The notes below the pieces were generated by a model, which worked only from the letters and a program-made list of their open reading frames with translations, was not told the DNA's origin and did no database searches. Below are positions 44,981-53,481 of a stretch of DNA of 64,000 nt, piece by piece. The first letter of the stretch is position 1; each line of letters starts with the position of its first letter. The stretch is taken from positions 124,001 to 188,000 of the forward strand of contig CAWJAF010000007.1 of assembly GCA_963840785.1 (NCBI GenBank). Direction: 5' to 3'. This stretch comes from JALYOK01 sp963840785 (GTDB taxonomy: Bacteria > Pseudomonadota > Gammaproteobacteria > Burkholderiales > JALYOK01). The position numbers and the translations under genes are program-made.

Positions 44981-45140
44981 TGAATCTTACATTGCAGTAA
45001 CCGTGCCATGACGCCGATCACGAGGTTTACGCGACCTAGATCAATGGGTTAAGCCGATACTGCCGCCTTCAGCGAGCGGCGGGCACGCCCCAGGAAGGGG
45101 CGGATTGTTACGGCGCCGCACCGTTATTGTGCTGAATAGT
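44981..45140 (-). promoter_or_regulatory. Upstream leader/promoter region of the guanidine operon
   Basis: Blocks of this region match the sequence at 5.50-5.67 kb, for example GCAGTAACCGTGCCA and ATCAATGGGTTA-like and CCGCACCGTTATTGTGC-like segments. It therefore belonged to both copies of the locus and probably contains the promoter. No individual -35/-10 pair is assigned. Confidence 0.4.
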
Positions 45141-45224
45141 TATGGTTAGGGATGCTCTGATTTATTTCGAGCTCTCATCCCGAAAAGGGGAGCAGGCAAG
45201 GTAAGGCGCGGGTAATCCAAACGC

Positions 45225-45626
45225 CTAGAACGAATCGTTCAGTTCGCCGTAAGCGCCAAGCCACCACTGCGCACCAGGGCCTTTTTCGGTCAACTCGATC
45301 AAGCGTTTTTGCGCCGCCCAAATCAAAAACATTCTCTGCTGTGCGTAAGATGCATCGATGTCGGGATCAAGCAGTTTCTTGAATTCGCCGATTTGCGCAG
45401 CGCTGTCGAAATTGCAGATGGCGCGGGCGTAGGCAACGATTTCATAATCGGATTCTTTCCCGGACAACAACACCAGCGGTTGATCTTTTTTGATTTCCAA
45501 CGTCGCAGCCTTTCGCGTTAACGGCGCGCGAGAAACTGATTCGAGGTGCGCCGGCGGGATAGGTTCCGCGTCCCCCCATTGAGATTGCAGCGGCGCAACG
45601 GGTCGCCGAAAATCGCCTCGAGCCAA
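45225..45626 (-). CDS. Hypothetical protein, start uncertain
   Basis: An open frame of up to 133 residues whose C-terminal two thirds look protein-like (LVLLSGKESDYEIVAYARAI, IDASYAQQRMFLIWAAQKRL). There is no convincing start codon; the frame is open back to the stop of the GDSL gene, and TTG 45626 is only the first possible start. There is no known family. It might be a truncated remnant. Confidence 0.4.
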   Translation of the reverse strand: MARGDFRRPVAPLQSQWGDAEPIPPAHLESVSRAPLTRKAATLEIKKDQPLVLLSGKESDYEIVAYARAICNFDSAAQIGEFKKLLDPDIDASYAQQRMFLIWAAQKRLIELTEKGPGAQWWLGAYGELNDSF

Positions 45627-45663
45627 TGGCCCAAACTGGGCGTGGCTCGTGGCGCTATCTTTG

Positions 45664-46629
45664 TTAACGCGGCAACGCGTCGTACATCGCTTGACCTAAA
45701 ATGCGGTGGATTTCGGTCGTTGGATGCTCGACGTCCCAATAGAAGAACAGTTCCGTTAGCGCTAAAGGCACGTCGGGACAGCTAGTTGGATTCAGCAGCA
45801 AGCAACTTTCAGATCCGGGCGCCAATAAACCCAACGCCGGAACACTCCCATACGTCGATCCAAACACATTTTGCGCGAGCGTAAACACATCGATTGATGT
45901 GATTCGAATTCCCGGCAAACTTGCCGACAATTCGCTCACTGCCTGCGCCAACAAGGCGTTGTGAAATTGCGATAGGTCGGCTAACGCTTCGCCGAGTCCT
46001 TGCGCTTGAGCAATGGGCGTCTGGCCAAGGTTGGGCATATTGAGGACGATGAATTGCCGACCGCCGATTCGATATAAGCGCTGGATTGCGAGCTTGATAT
46101 TGTTCACGACGACGGTAGGGTCGGCAGGCACCGCGACGGCATAATCGTTTGCGCCAATCCATAGGGCAAACAACGAACGCTCCGGCGGTCTTCGGCCAAA
46201 TAGTCCGAATCGCAATGCCTCAACCTGACCTAGCAAACCCGGCACCGGAAAGCCGCCCGGCGTAATCGCCGATACGCCCGAGGTCGCGCCGCCGAACGCG
46301 TAACTTATCGCGCCCGGTCGACTCGGTAACGCGAAGGTAAACGACGGTTTGACGATCGCGTTTGGATTTTGTTTGATCCGCCTCCACAAATATTCGAACG
46401 CGACGGGGCCATTGCTAAAACGCCCCCGATAGTAGGTTCGATTTGGGCTTTCTGAAGGTGGGATGGCGGGTTGCGCGCCAAACAATCGGGATAAAATTAA
46501 ATCGTTCCCGTTGTCTGACAAGCTATCGCCAAATACGTACATCGCGTCAAAATTTGCCACTTGTGCGGACGCGGTTTGGACGAACACGAAACACATGAAA
46601 AACGAAATTACGCAGCGCAGCCTACTCAT
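45664..46629 (-). CDS. Exported GDSL/SGNH esterase
   Basis: A 321-residue secreted hydrolase with a signal peptide (VISFFMCFVFVQTASA). The four GDSL blocks are present: I, YVFGDSLSDNGND (nucleophile Ser); II, SYAFGGATSG; III, LWIGANDYAV; V, WDVEHPTTEIHR (catalytic Asp/His). It is close to plant-type and bacterial GDSL lipases/acylhydrolases. The substrate is unknown. Two cysteines near the C-terminus (ESCLLLNPTSC) may form a disulfide. Confidence 0.92.
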   Translation of the reverse strand: MSRLRCVISFFMCFVFVQTASAQVANFDAMYVFGDSLSDNGNDLILSRLFGAQPAIPPSESPNRTYYRGRFSNGPVAFEYLWRRIKQNPNAIVKPSFTFALPSRPGAISYAFGGATSGVSAITPGGFPVPGLLGQVEALRFGLFGRRPPERSLFALWIGANDYAVAVPADPTVVVNNIKLAIQRLYRIGGRQFIVLNMPNLGQTPIAQAQGLGEALADLSQFHNALLAQAVSELSASLPGIRITSIDVFTLAQNVFGSTYGSVPALGLLAPGSESCLLLNPTSCPDVPLALTELFFYWDVEHPTTEIHRILGQAMYDALPR

Positions 46630-46917
46630 TTAAATTGCTCCTTTTCTGGTTTCATACAAAATTTTGATACCCCGTTACCCGTCAGCGCGAGCTTTTTTTA
46701 CCGATTTCAACAACCGCTTGGACTGTTAGTGCTTAGCCTCGTATTCACATTTCCGGGTGGCCTTTTGTCGGCACGCAAAAGATTATCGAAGTACGCGCCC
46801 AGACTGGCTGTCAAAATTGTAAACTTTTGTGTCTACGACATAATATATGCAATCGCGAATGATTCTTCACCGGCCGAAGCGCGTAGGCGAGGCGGACGCC
46901 AGCGCTCACCGACGGGG

Positions 46918-47934
46918 CTACGCTACTTTGACGACAAGCTTTCCTGAGTTCGATCCGTCATAAAGTTTATTCAGCGCGACCGGCGCATTTTTTAAACCCT
47001 CGACGACATCGACGCGGTATTTGAGCTTGCCCTGCCCATACCATTGGGCCAGCGCGCCGATGCCCTCCGTGGCGCGATTCCAATAATCGAACACGAGGAA
47101 TCCTTCCATGCGCGCGCGCCGCGTCACCAGGCGAAAAATATTGCGCGGCCCCGGATCGAATTCGCTCACTTCGGCATGGTTGTATTGCGAGATCGCGCCG
47201 CACACCACAATGCGCGCGTGGAGATTGAGCCGGTCGAGCACCGGTTCGAGGATCGATCCGCCGACGTTGTCGAAATAGATATCGATTCCTTTGGGGCAAT
47301 GTTGCGTGAGTTTCTCGGGAACGGATTCGCGTTTGTAATTAATTGCGGCATCAAAACCCAATTCGCCCGTGAGCCACTTGCATTTTTCATCGCTACCGGC
47401 AATGCCGATCACTCGGCAACCCTGAATTTTTCCAATTTGTCCGACTAACGATCCGACCGCACCCGCCGCACCTGAGACGACTAAGGTCTCGCCCGCTTTG
47501 GCTTTACCGATATCGAGCAAGCCAAAGTAAGCGGTTAAACCAATGTGGCCGAACAGACCGTAATGCATCGTCAATGGAATATTCGGATCGGGCGGCAACA
47601 ACGCAGTAAGGCCGCTACCGTCATGCACGCAATACTCCTGCCAACCGAATAGCCCCATGACATGGCCGCCGACCGGGAAATCCGGATGATTCGATTTTTC
47701 GATTCGCCCAATCGCACCGCCGCCCATCACGTCGCCGAGATTGAGCGGCGGCAAATAATCCTGCTGCTCCCACAGCCAAGTTCGGTTCGACGGATCAAGC
47801 GATATATACAAAATCTTTACCAGAAATTGCCCAGGCCCGGGTTCGGGGATTGGCTCCTCGCGCCACTGAAAATCGGAAGGTTGAGCCAGGCCGACAGGCC
47901 GGCGCGCGGCGCGCCATTGGTGATTTGTTTGCAT
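46918..47934 (-). CDS. Zinc-free MDR-type NADP-dependent oxidoreductase
   Basis: A 338-residue medium-chain reductase of the prostaglandin/curcumin reductase (CurA-like) group. The N-terminal signature is YISLDPSNRTWL, the nucleotide-binding site is VSGAAGAVGSLVGQIGKIQG, and KGIDIYFDNVGG follows. No zinc-binding cysteines are present. It reduces double bonds of activated enones with NADPH; the physiological substrate is unknown. It appears monocistronic. Confidence 0.9.
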   Translation of the reverse strand: MQTNHQWRAARRPVGLAQPSDFQWREEPIPEPGPGQFLVKILYISLDPSNRTWLWEQQDYLPPLNLGDVMGGGAIGRIEKSNHPDFPVGGHVMGLFGWQEYCVHDGSGLTALLPPDPNIPLTMHYGLFGHIGLTAYFGLLDIGKAKAGETLVVSGAAGAVGSLVGQIGKIQGCRVIGIAGSDEKCKWLTGELGFDAAINYKRESVPEKLTQHCPKGIDIYFDNVGGSILEPVLDRLNLHARIVVCGAISQYNHAEVSEFDPGPRNIFRLVTRRARMEGFLVFDYWNRATEGIGALAQWYGQGKLKYRVDVVEGLKNAPVALNKLYDGSNSGKLVVKVA

Positions 47935-48041
47935 GTTACATCTCCTATTGAAATTTCGAGTTCTTCCAAGCGATGCCTCAAGATACCCGCCATAATTGGT
48001 TCTTCAGGCATGCCTCGCCGAGAGGCTCGTGGATTGGGCAT

Positions 48042-48105
48042 GTAGGGTACGCATCGCGCACGCGAACCAGTTCTCGACCTCCGGCGTGCGCGTTGCGCAC
48101 CCTAC
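48042..48105. repeat. Palindromic repeat (GTAGGGTGCG family)
   Basis: 22-base arms beginning GTAGGGTACGCATCGCGCAC and ending GCGCACCCTAC pair with two mismatches around a 20-base centre. Related elements are at 49400-49468 and 56107-56130. It sits just downstream of the alpha/beta hydrolase gene and may serve as its terminator. Confidence 0.75.
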
Positions 48106-48137
48106 GTCTGCTTCGGAGGTCGCGTTAACGCATGTTT

Positions 48138-49247
48138 CTATTTCGTCGATGTCTTGACGCTTGTTTCCGCTAACACACCGCGAATCGCTTCACCCATGAT
48201 CCAATAGGTTTGCGGATCGACACCGCAGCACATTAGATGGCCGGCATCGGAGCTGAGCGACACAATTTTGGCGTCCTTGATTTGCGCGGCGGCGGATTCG
48301 GCCTGCTTCGGCAAATAAAACATATCGCGCGGGTTGGTAAGGAACAGCGTTTTAGCTTTGATGGACTTCAACGCCGTATTGAGATCGCCGTTAAACCCCG
48401 GCGTCGCTGCGATTGAGCTTTGTTGATACGCTTTGGTCAAGTAATACAGATCGCGCATATCTTGAATGCCAAAATAAGTTTCGGACCAGCCTTTTCGAAA
48501 TCCATCGAAGTCCGCTTGCGTGCGGATATTGGCATCCCACCACTCGCGCGTAAAGAAATAGTTCGCCATATTCCAAAGTGACGTTCCCGCGCAATCGGTG
48601 GAATTTTGGTCGTAGTTCCCACCTTGCCACGCAGCGCAATTTTCGACAATGGCATTGTTTTGCGCCATAGAAAAGAAAATCTCGTTGCCATACACGGGGA
48701 CACCGACAATCGGCACGATCACATCCATAAAATCCGGCTTCAATATCGCGTATTGAAAGGACTGCGTCGCGCCCATGGAAATTCCGATTACAGCGCGCAG
48801 ATGCTTGACGCCAAGCCCTTCGGTAAGGAGCTTGTGTTGCGCTTGAATCATGTCGCGATGATTGTATTGCGGAAACTTCATTTTCAAGCCACTGTTGGTT
48901 GGGCTGGTGCTGTGATCGAACCCGACTTGTGTGCTGCCGAATTGATCAGGCGCGATGACGAAGTATTTCTCCGTGTCGAGTGGCTTGCCGGGACCGATCA
49001 AGGCATCGAAATCGTGGTGACCCGCGCCGAAACCGTGTAACACCAATATCGCATTGTCTTTCGCGGCGGATAGCTTGCCATGGGCGTTGTAAGACATTTT
49101 CAGATTCTTGACGACAGCGCCGGATTCCAGCGTCATATCGCCCAACTGTGCCATTTCATGTTTGGCGCCGTCGGGGCTGTGGGCATTCGCGACGGCAACA
49201 TTCAACGCCAGCGCAATGGCACTCATTCGTAAGATCGTAGTAAACAT
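48138..49247 (-). CDS. Exported alpha/beta hydrolase, MetX-like
   Basis: A 369-residue secreted protein with signal peptide MFTTILRMSAIALALNVAVA. Its alpha/beta hydrolase fold resembles homoserine O-acyltransferases: NAILVLHGFGAGHHDF, oxyanion region VIAPDQFGSTQVG, nucleophile elbow VIGISMGATQSFQ, acid in LTNPRDMFY, His in SSDAGHLMCCGVDP. True MetX enzymes are cytoplasmic, so export argues for a hydrolase with another role. It is the first of several exported proteins in this stretch. Confidence 0.88.
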   Translation of the reverse strand: MFTTILRMSAIALALNVAVANAHSPDGAKHEMAQLGDMTLESGAVVKNLKMSYNAHGKLSAAKDNAILVLHGFGAGHHDFDALIGPGKPLDTEKYFVIAPDQFGSTQVGFDHSTSPTNSGLKMKFPQYNHRDMIQAQHKLLTEGLGVKHLRAVIGISMGATQSFQYAILKPDFMDVIVPIVGVPVYGNEIFFSMAQNNAIVENCAAWQGGNYDQNSTDCAGTSLWNMANYFFTREWWDANIRTQADFDGFRKGWSETYFGIQDMRDLYYLTKAYQQSSIAATPGFNGDLNTALKSIKAKTLFLTNPRDMFYLPKQAESAAAQIKDAKIVSLSSDAGHLMCCGVDPQTYWIMGEAIRGVLAETSVKTSTK

Positions 49248-49399
49248 AAACCCTCCTAAAATTGAAGTTAAATAGAGCCCGCTTGGCTTAGCCGGCCTGG
49301 GTTTTTTCCCTCGTAAATCGTTTCTACTGCTTCATTTTTTTACTTGTCCATCGGTCGGTAACGACCAAAACTTGATCCTTCGTTACCTGCATCGTCGAT

Positions 49400-49468
49400 G
49401 TAGGGTGCGCAACGCGCACGCGTTGACGCGAATCGGTTATCTACCGTCCGCGTGCGCCATGCGCAGCG
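49400..49468. repeat. Degenerate GTAGGGTGCG-family repeat
   Basis: GTAGGGTGCGCAACGCGCAC followed by the partial complement CCGCGTGCGCCATGCGCAG. It is an imperfect copy of the element at 48042-48105 and lies just downstream of the 49474-49953 gene. Confidence 0.6.
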
Positions 49469-49473
49469 CTTGC

Positions 49474-49953
49474 TTACGGCAATTTCCACTCACCGCTTAT
49501 GATCGAAAAACCCGCCTGAGTTTGGCCGATGACGGTCGCTTTGAACTTGCTATTCCCGGTAATGCCACTGTACTTACCCGTGCCGCCGTCGAATCGGTAT
49601 TCGCCGTCGCAGGTCGGCAACGCGCCCACACACGTCCAGAGCGATAGCGCCTTATCGCCATCGGCATCGGTCGTGATGCAACTGCCATTAGCGTTCGATT
49701 TGCCTTTGTTAATGTCCCAAAATATTTGGCAATCGAGCCGCGCGTTGTGAAGAAATCCCTTGCCGGCATCGTTAAAGATCACACCGGGAAGATTGCCGCT
49801 CAAAATCGTTCTGTCTTGACCGACGGCATACGCCTTACCATCAAAAATCCAATCATAGCGGGCGCTATACTTGCCGGATTTAGGCAGGTCTTCGGCGAAT
49901 GCGGTGCTCGAAAAAATCGTCAGTAGAATGGTCCATGCAATTGATTGTTTCAT
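49474..49953 (-). CDS. Exported hypothetical protein (GTGKYSGI motif)
   Basis: A 159-residue secreted protein with signal peptide AWTILLTIFSSTAFAE. The mature part is beta-rich with DADGDKALSLW, then YRFDGGTGKYSGITGNSKFK and a C-terminal ISGEWKLP. It shares these motifs, in the same order and spacing, with the protein at 50863-51375, so they are paralogs. Four cysteines may form disulfides. The pattern resembles small beta-barrel proteins that accumulate ...GTGKY.GI.G, but no function is known. Confidence 0.75.
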   Translation of the reverse strand: MKQSIAWTILLTIFSSTAFAEDLPKSGKYSARYDWIFDGKAYAVGQDRTILSGNLPGVIFNDAGKGFLHNARLDCQIFWDINKGKSNANGSCITTDADGDKALSLWTCVGALPTCDGEYRFDGGTGKYSGITGNSKFKATVIGQTQAGFSIISGEWKLP

Positions 49954-50015
49954 CGCTACCTACTCCTTTTGTGTGATGGGTAAAATTTCGTGATTGCTCG
50001 GTTGATGTAAGCGGC

Positions 50016-50711
50016 TTATCGGGGCGATACGCGGGTTACGTTCAAGTTGTACGTCACCTCCAACACGAACCCGGCAGATGGGTTTTCAGCGTGGATATGC
50101 AACGTGTGCGGCCCGGCCTTGAGGTTGCCAATATGGGCATAGATGCCGTCATCGATCGCAGGTGAATAAACGCCCGCTGGAACGCCACCCAAGCTGGCGC
50201 AGGGCGAATCAAATATATTGTCTTCCGGCAATGTGGCGGCAAACACTTTGGACTGCACGCGGCGCAGGTGTTTCAGCGGCTTGCCGTCGACCTCAACCAG
50301 TAAGTTGATTGCGCCGTCGATGAACGGCGCTGCGCCGGCGCGCAGATCGGCCACGGAAATATCCACCGGGCCTTGGCCGCAGACGTTTGGCGAATTGAGG
50401 TTGACGCTATTCACCACGGGGATAAATAAATTGACGTTGTCCGGCACGGTACAGTTGCGAACGACCGGCTCACCGCCTCCGAACAATCCGGCAAGAACCA
50501 CGTCGAGCCACGTTGCCCGACCATGCACTTTCTCGCCGGTGGTATCAAGCAAAGGATTTTGTGATGACGGAATCGACAGCGCCCATTGCCACCATTGCGC
50601 ACTGAGGGATTTCAGCCCGTCGGATTCCGCCGACGCAGGATTGGTTTGAGCAACCAAAGCTAAGGCCAGGGCAAGTGTTATAAGTAATTTGTTTTGCAGC
50701 GAATTAAACAT
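50016..50711 (-). CDS. Exported hypothetical protein
   Basis: A 231-residue secreted protein with signal peptide LLITLALALALVAQTNPASA. The mature sequence begins LSAQWWQWALSIPSSQNPLL and DTTGEKVHGRA, then LFIPVVNSVN, and ends in a beta-rich, HIHAENPSAGFVLEVTYNL region. I have a sense of this WWQWALSIP type recurring in soil proteobacteria, without a known role. It lies between the two GTGKY paralogs on the same strand. Confidence 0.75.
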   Translation of the reverse strand: MFNSLQNKLLITLALALALVAQTNPASAESDGLKSLSAQWWQWALSIPSSQNPLLDTTGEKVHGRATWLDVVLAGLFGGGEPVVRNCTVPDNVNLFIPVVNSVNLNSPNVCGQGPVDISVADLRAGAAPFIDGAINLLVEVDGKPLKHLRRVQSKVFAATLPEDNIFDSPCASLGGVPAGVYSPAIDDGIYAHIGNLKAGPHTLHIHAENPSAGFVLEVTYNLNVTRVSPR

Positions 50712-50747
50712 TTTTCATCTCCTATTTGGTTTGCAATTACTATAAGG

Positions 50748-50784
50748 TGCCTGGAGATGCTCTTCCAGAGCGCGTCTCCAGGCA
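50748..50784. repeat. Inverted repeat TGCCTGGAGA
   Basis: Arms TGCCTGGAGA / TCTCCAGGCA around a 17-base centre, between the 50863-51375 and 50016-50711 genes. The TGCCTGGAGA/TCCAGGCA words also occur near 32.0 and 56.07 kb, so this may be part of a dispersed repeat. There is no T-run on the gene strand. Confidence 0.5.
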
Positions 50785-50862
50785 TGCCGCGCCATGATCC
50801 GCACTGGGATTGCCTTCTGGCCTATCGGCCATTTGAAATCATTTACGCGAATTTTTAAGCGA

Positions 50863-51375
50863 TTACGGCAGCTTGTACGTTCCGCTCACTACGTTGCAGA
50901 CGACTGCTTTACCTAGCGTGATCGCCGGCGCAAACTGACGCAACGGTTTGAATTCACCGCCACCGGAAACGCCGGTGTATTTCCCCGTACCGGCGGTAAA
51001 TTTCCACGTTCCGGAACCATTGTGATTTTGTGGAATGCTGACCAACATTTTGTCGCCTTCGGCGTCGGCGAATTGGCACTGACCCACCGAGTCAACGCCG
51101 CCCGGCGAAACCGTGTAATGCCCGCCGCATTCACCGCTCATCGCGTCGAACGCACCGCCGGCTTTCGGATTCCACAGCACGCCGGTCCAGGCGAGCGTGC
51201 CGAGTAAATGCTCTTTGGAAAAAATCATCGCGGGCGGGGTGTCGCCGGACCAACAATTGAGAAGGTCCATTGGACCTTCTTTCGCCAGCGGCGCAGCGCC
51301 GACCATTTGCGCAGCCAACACTAAACAGCCGACTTTTATTCCGTTTGTTATTACGTTTTTCAAGTGATTCTCCAA
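50863..51375 (-). CDS. Exported hypothetical protein (paralog of 49474-49953)
   Basis: A 170-residue protein with an N-terminal signal segment (GIKVGCLVLAAQMVGAAPLA). The mature beta-rich domain has CQFADAEGDKMLVSI, TWKFTAGTGKYTGVSGGGEF and a C-terminal VVSGTYKLP that match the paralog at 49474. Five cysteines are outside the signal segment. The function is unknown. Tandem exported paralogs suggest a shared extracytoplasmic role. Confidence 0.75.
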   Translation of the reverse strand: MENHLKNVITNGIKVGCLVLAAQMVGAAPLAKEGPMDLLNCWSGDTPPAMIFSKEHLLGTLAWTGVLWNPKAGGAFDAMSGECGGHYTVSPGGVDSVGQCQFADAEGDKMLVSIPQNHNGSGTWKFTAGTGKYTGVSGGGEFKPLRQFAPAITLGKAVVCNVVSGTYKLP

Positions 51376-51393
51376 TGGTTAAATTAGCGCACT

Positions 51394-51431
51394 AAAAAAG
51401 CCGCGGTACCCAAGGAACGTGGTACCGCGGC
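51394..51431 (-). terminator. Intrinsic terminator of the 51449-51925 gene
   Basis: The stem GCCGCGGTACC / GGTACCGCGGC (11 bases, 10-base loop) is followed on the minus strand by CTTTTTTAG. It lies directly behind the gene at 51449-51925 on the same strand. This is the clearest Rho-independent terminator on the minus strand of the window. Confidence 0.85.
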
Positions 51432-51448
51432 GAGGGACACTGTTTCGG

Positions 51449-51925
51449 CTAAAACCCTGCGCCGGCGAGCCAGCCACCGACCTTGCCTTCCCACACTTCG
51501 CGCAGCAGGACGACGGGTTTATCGCATTGCGCGGGTATCGCCAGTTTGGCTTCAGCATTGGCATCGCCCTTTGGATTGCTGAGCGGGACGCGCTCCGCCA
51601 TGGCGGCGAGCTTGCCGCCGCAAATGACCGTGGCGACGACGTGCGTAACGCCGTCCGGCGTGCCGTTTGATTCACCGGTCGAGGCGTCGTTGAGTACCAG
51701 ACCTTTAACTTCGACTTTAACTTTACCGTCGGCTTCCAATTTCGCTTCGCCGGATCCGAGCTTCCAGACTTTGCCGCAGGAACCGACTTCGCCGAAACTG
51801 GTTCCGTCCTTAACGCAGGCGCGAAGTTTGCCTTTGAGAATTTCGTCGGCTTGCGCCGCGCCAATACTCGCGCAAACGAAAATGCCGAATGCCAATCGAC
51901 GTAGAAGTACGCTTGTTACGTTCAT
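51449..51925 (-). CDS. Exported hypothetical protein
   Basis: A 158-residue secreted protein with signal peptide LAFGIFVCASIGAAQA. The mature part is charged and beta-rich (GKLRACVKDGTSFGEVGSCG, EAKLEADGKVKVEVKGLVLN, then CDKPVVLLREVWEGKVGGW). Four cysteines are present. No family is recognised. It has its own intrinsic terminator at 51394-51431. Confidence 0.72.
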   Translation of the reverse strand: MNVTSVLLRRLAFGIFVCASIGAAQADEILKGKLRACVKDGTSFGEVGSCGKVWKLGSGEAKLEADGKVKVEVKGLVLNDASTGESNGTPDGVTHVVATVICGGKLAAMAERVPLSNPKGDANAEAKLAIPAQCDKPVVLLREVWEGKVGGWLAGAGF

Positions 51926-52278
51926 GTGAATTCCTCCATCCGTTGAAAAATTGCGGTCACCGCATGCGGTTTGCCATCATTCGTTCGCATATCAGCGGAA
52001 ACGAGAATAACAATAACGGCGTAAACAAAACCCTACCTGTGCAGGTGGGAGTTGAAGGGTTTTGGAATAAAATCGCGTGTTTGATTTGCCAAACAATGAA
52101 TTTAGCGTTGCTCTAAGAGCCAATTAGGGTGCGGCGCTTCCGGCATGCATGGCTGTGAGGCAAGCTGGGTAAGGCTTTCAGCCATATCGAGAAATAAAAC
52201 TAAGATTGCCTGTCGAAAAAACTTACGTATACTCATCAGTCACCGCGCCGATTGCGCGCGCAGCCGGAGGCACAACAA
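51926..52278. other. Divergent intergenic region with an inverted repeat
   Basis: About 350 bases between divergent genes. It holds a 9-base inverted repeat CAAAACCCT...AGGGTTTTG at 52026-52064 enclosing CCTGTGCAGG, which could form a stem or a regulator site. No protein-like frame was seen. Confidence 0.4.
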
Positions 52279-53472
52279 ATGCATGATCGTAGAAATTTTT
52301 TGCGTTTAGGCTTGGGGTCAGCGCTGGGCAGCCTAGGCGGGACCGCGTTGCACGCAGCGCCTGAACCACAGATTCGCCGCTACGTGCGGCTTGGCAAAAC
52401 CGAACTTAAAATCTCCGATATCTCCTTCGGCTCGGCGAGTTCGTCCGATCCGGCGCTCGTGCGCCATGCGTTTGAACGTGGCATTAACTATTTCGACAGT
52501 GCGGAAAGTTATCGCGGCGGCAATGCCGAGGAAGCCATCGGCGAAGCGTTGCAAGGCAAGCGCGACAAAGTTCTTCTCACGTCCAAAACCAAAGCCGGCG
52601 CCAGCGACACGCGCCAGGAGATGATGCAATCGCTGGAACAAAGTTTGAAGCGCTTGCGCACGGATTACGTCGACATTTATTTCAATCACGCGGTGAACGA
52701 TGTCGCGCGCATGCAAAATCAAGAGTGGTGGGAATTCACGGCGTTGGCGAAAAAGCAAGGCAAGATTCGCTTTCGCGGCATGTCCGGCCACGGCGGGAAT
52801 TTAGTGGCATGCTTGGACTACGCAATCGACAAAAATTTAGTCGACGTCATTTTAGTCGCGTACAACTTCGGCAACGATCCGAAGTTTATGGATAAATTGC
52901 GCCATACGTTTCACTGGGCGGCGCTGCAGCCCGAGCTGCCGCGCGTACTCGCGAAAGCGAAGCAAAAAGACATCGGCATCGTCGCGATGAAGGTGTTGAT
53001 GGGCGCGAAACTGAACGACATGCGGCCTTACGAGAGCGGCGGCGCGACGTTTTCGCAAGCTGCGTTTCGCTGGACGCTGTCGTCGCAATATGCGGACGCG
53101 CTCATCGTTTCCATGACCGACAAATCGCAAATCGACGAATACGTCGGCGCTTCGGGCGAATACAAACTGCGTAAGGGCGATGTCGATTTGCTCGAACGTT
53201 ATGCGCAATTACGACACGGCAATTACTGCCAACCAACATGTAACGCTTGCGAATCGAGCTGCCCGGAAAAAGTCGAAATCGCCGAAGTGCTGCGCACCCG
53301 CATGTACGCGGTTGATTACCACGATCCGCTATTTGCGAAAAGCGAATACGCTGCGCTGAAAACAAATGCGTCCTCTTGTTTGACTTGCGCGCATCAATCC
53401 TGTCTCAATCAATGTCCGAACGGCGTGCCGATCGCGACGCTGACGCGCGACACGGCGCTGCGCTTAGGCTAG
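52279..53472 (+). CDS. Tat-exported aldo/keto reductase with C-terminal Fe-S-type cysteines
   Basis: A 397-residue protein starting at ATG 52279, eight bases after GGAGG. The N-terminus HDRRNFLRLGLGSALGSLGG is a twin-arginine signal. The aldo/keto reductase barrel has YFDSAESYRGGNAEE, TSKTKAGAS (Lys) and IYFNHAVND. Instead of ending there it has two cysteine groups, CQPTCNACESSC and CLTCAHQSCLNQC, typical of 4Fe-4S ferredoxin domains. Tat export fits a protein folded with cofactors in the cytoplasm. The substrate is unknown. Confidence 0.9.
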   Translation: MHDRRNFLRLGLGSALGSLGGTALHAAPEPQIRRYVRLGKTELKISDISFGSASSSDPALVRHAFERGINYFDSAESYRGGNAEEAIGEALQGKRDKVLLTSKTKAGASDTRQEMMQSLEQSLKRLRTDYVDIYFNHAVNDVARMQNQEWWEFTALAKKQGKIRFRGMSGHGGNLVACLDYAIDKNLVDVILVAYNFGNDPKFMDKLRHTFHWAALQPELPRVLAKAKQKDIGIVAMKVLMGAKLNDMRPYESGGATFSQAAFRWTLSSQYADALIVSMTDKSQIDEYVGASGEYKLRKGDVDLLERYAQLRHGNYCQPTCNACESSCPEKVEIAEVLRTRMYAVDYHDPLFAKSEYAALKTNASSCLTCAHQSCLNQCPNGVPIATLTRDTALRLG

Positions 53473-53481
53473 GAATTTGGG

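Noticed and set aside
46561..46947. 128-codon plus-strand frame between the GDSL and oxidoreductase genes
   Set aside because: It overlaps both neighbouring genes on the opposite strand and lacks protein-like features beyond a chance hydrophobic stretch.
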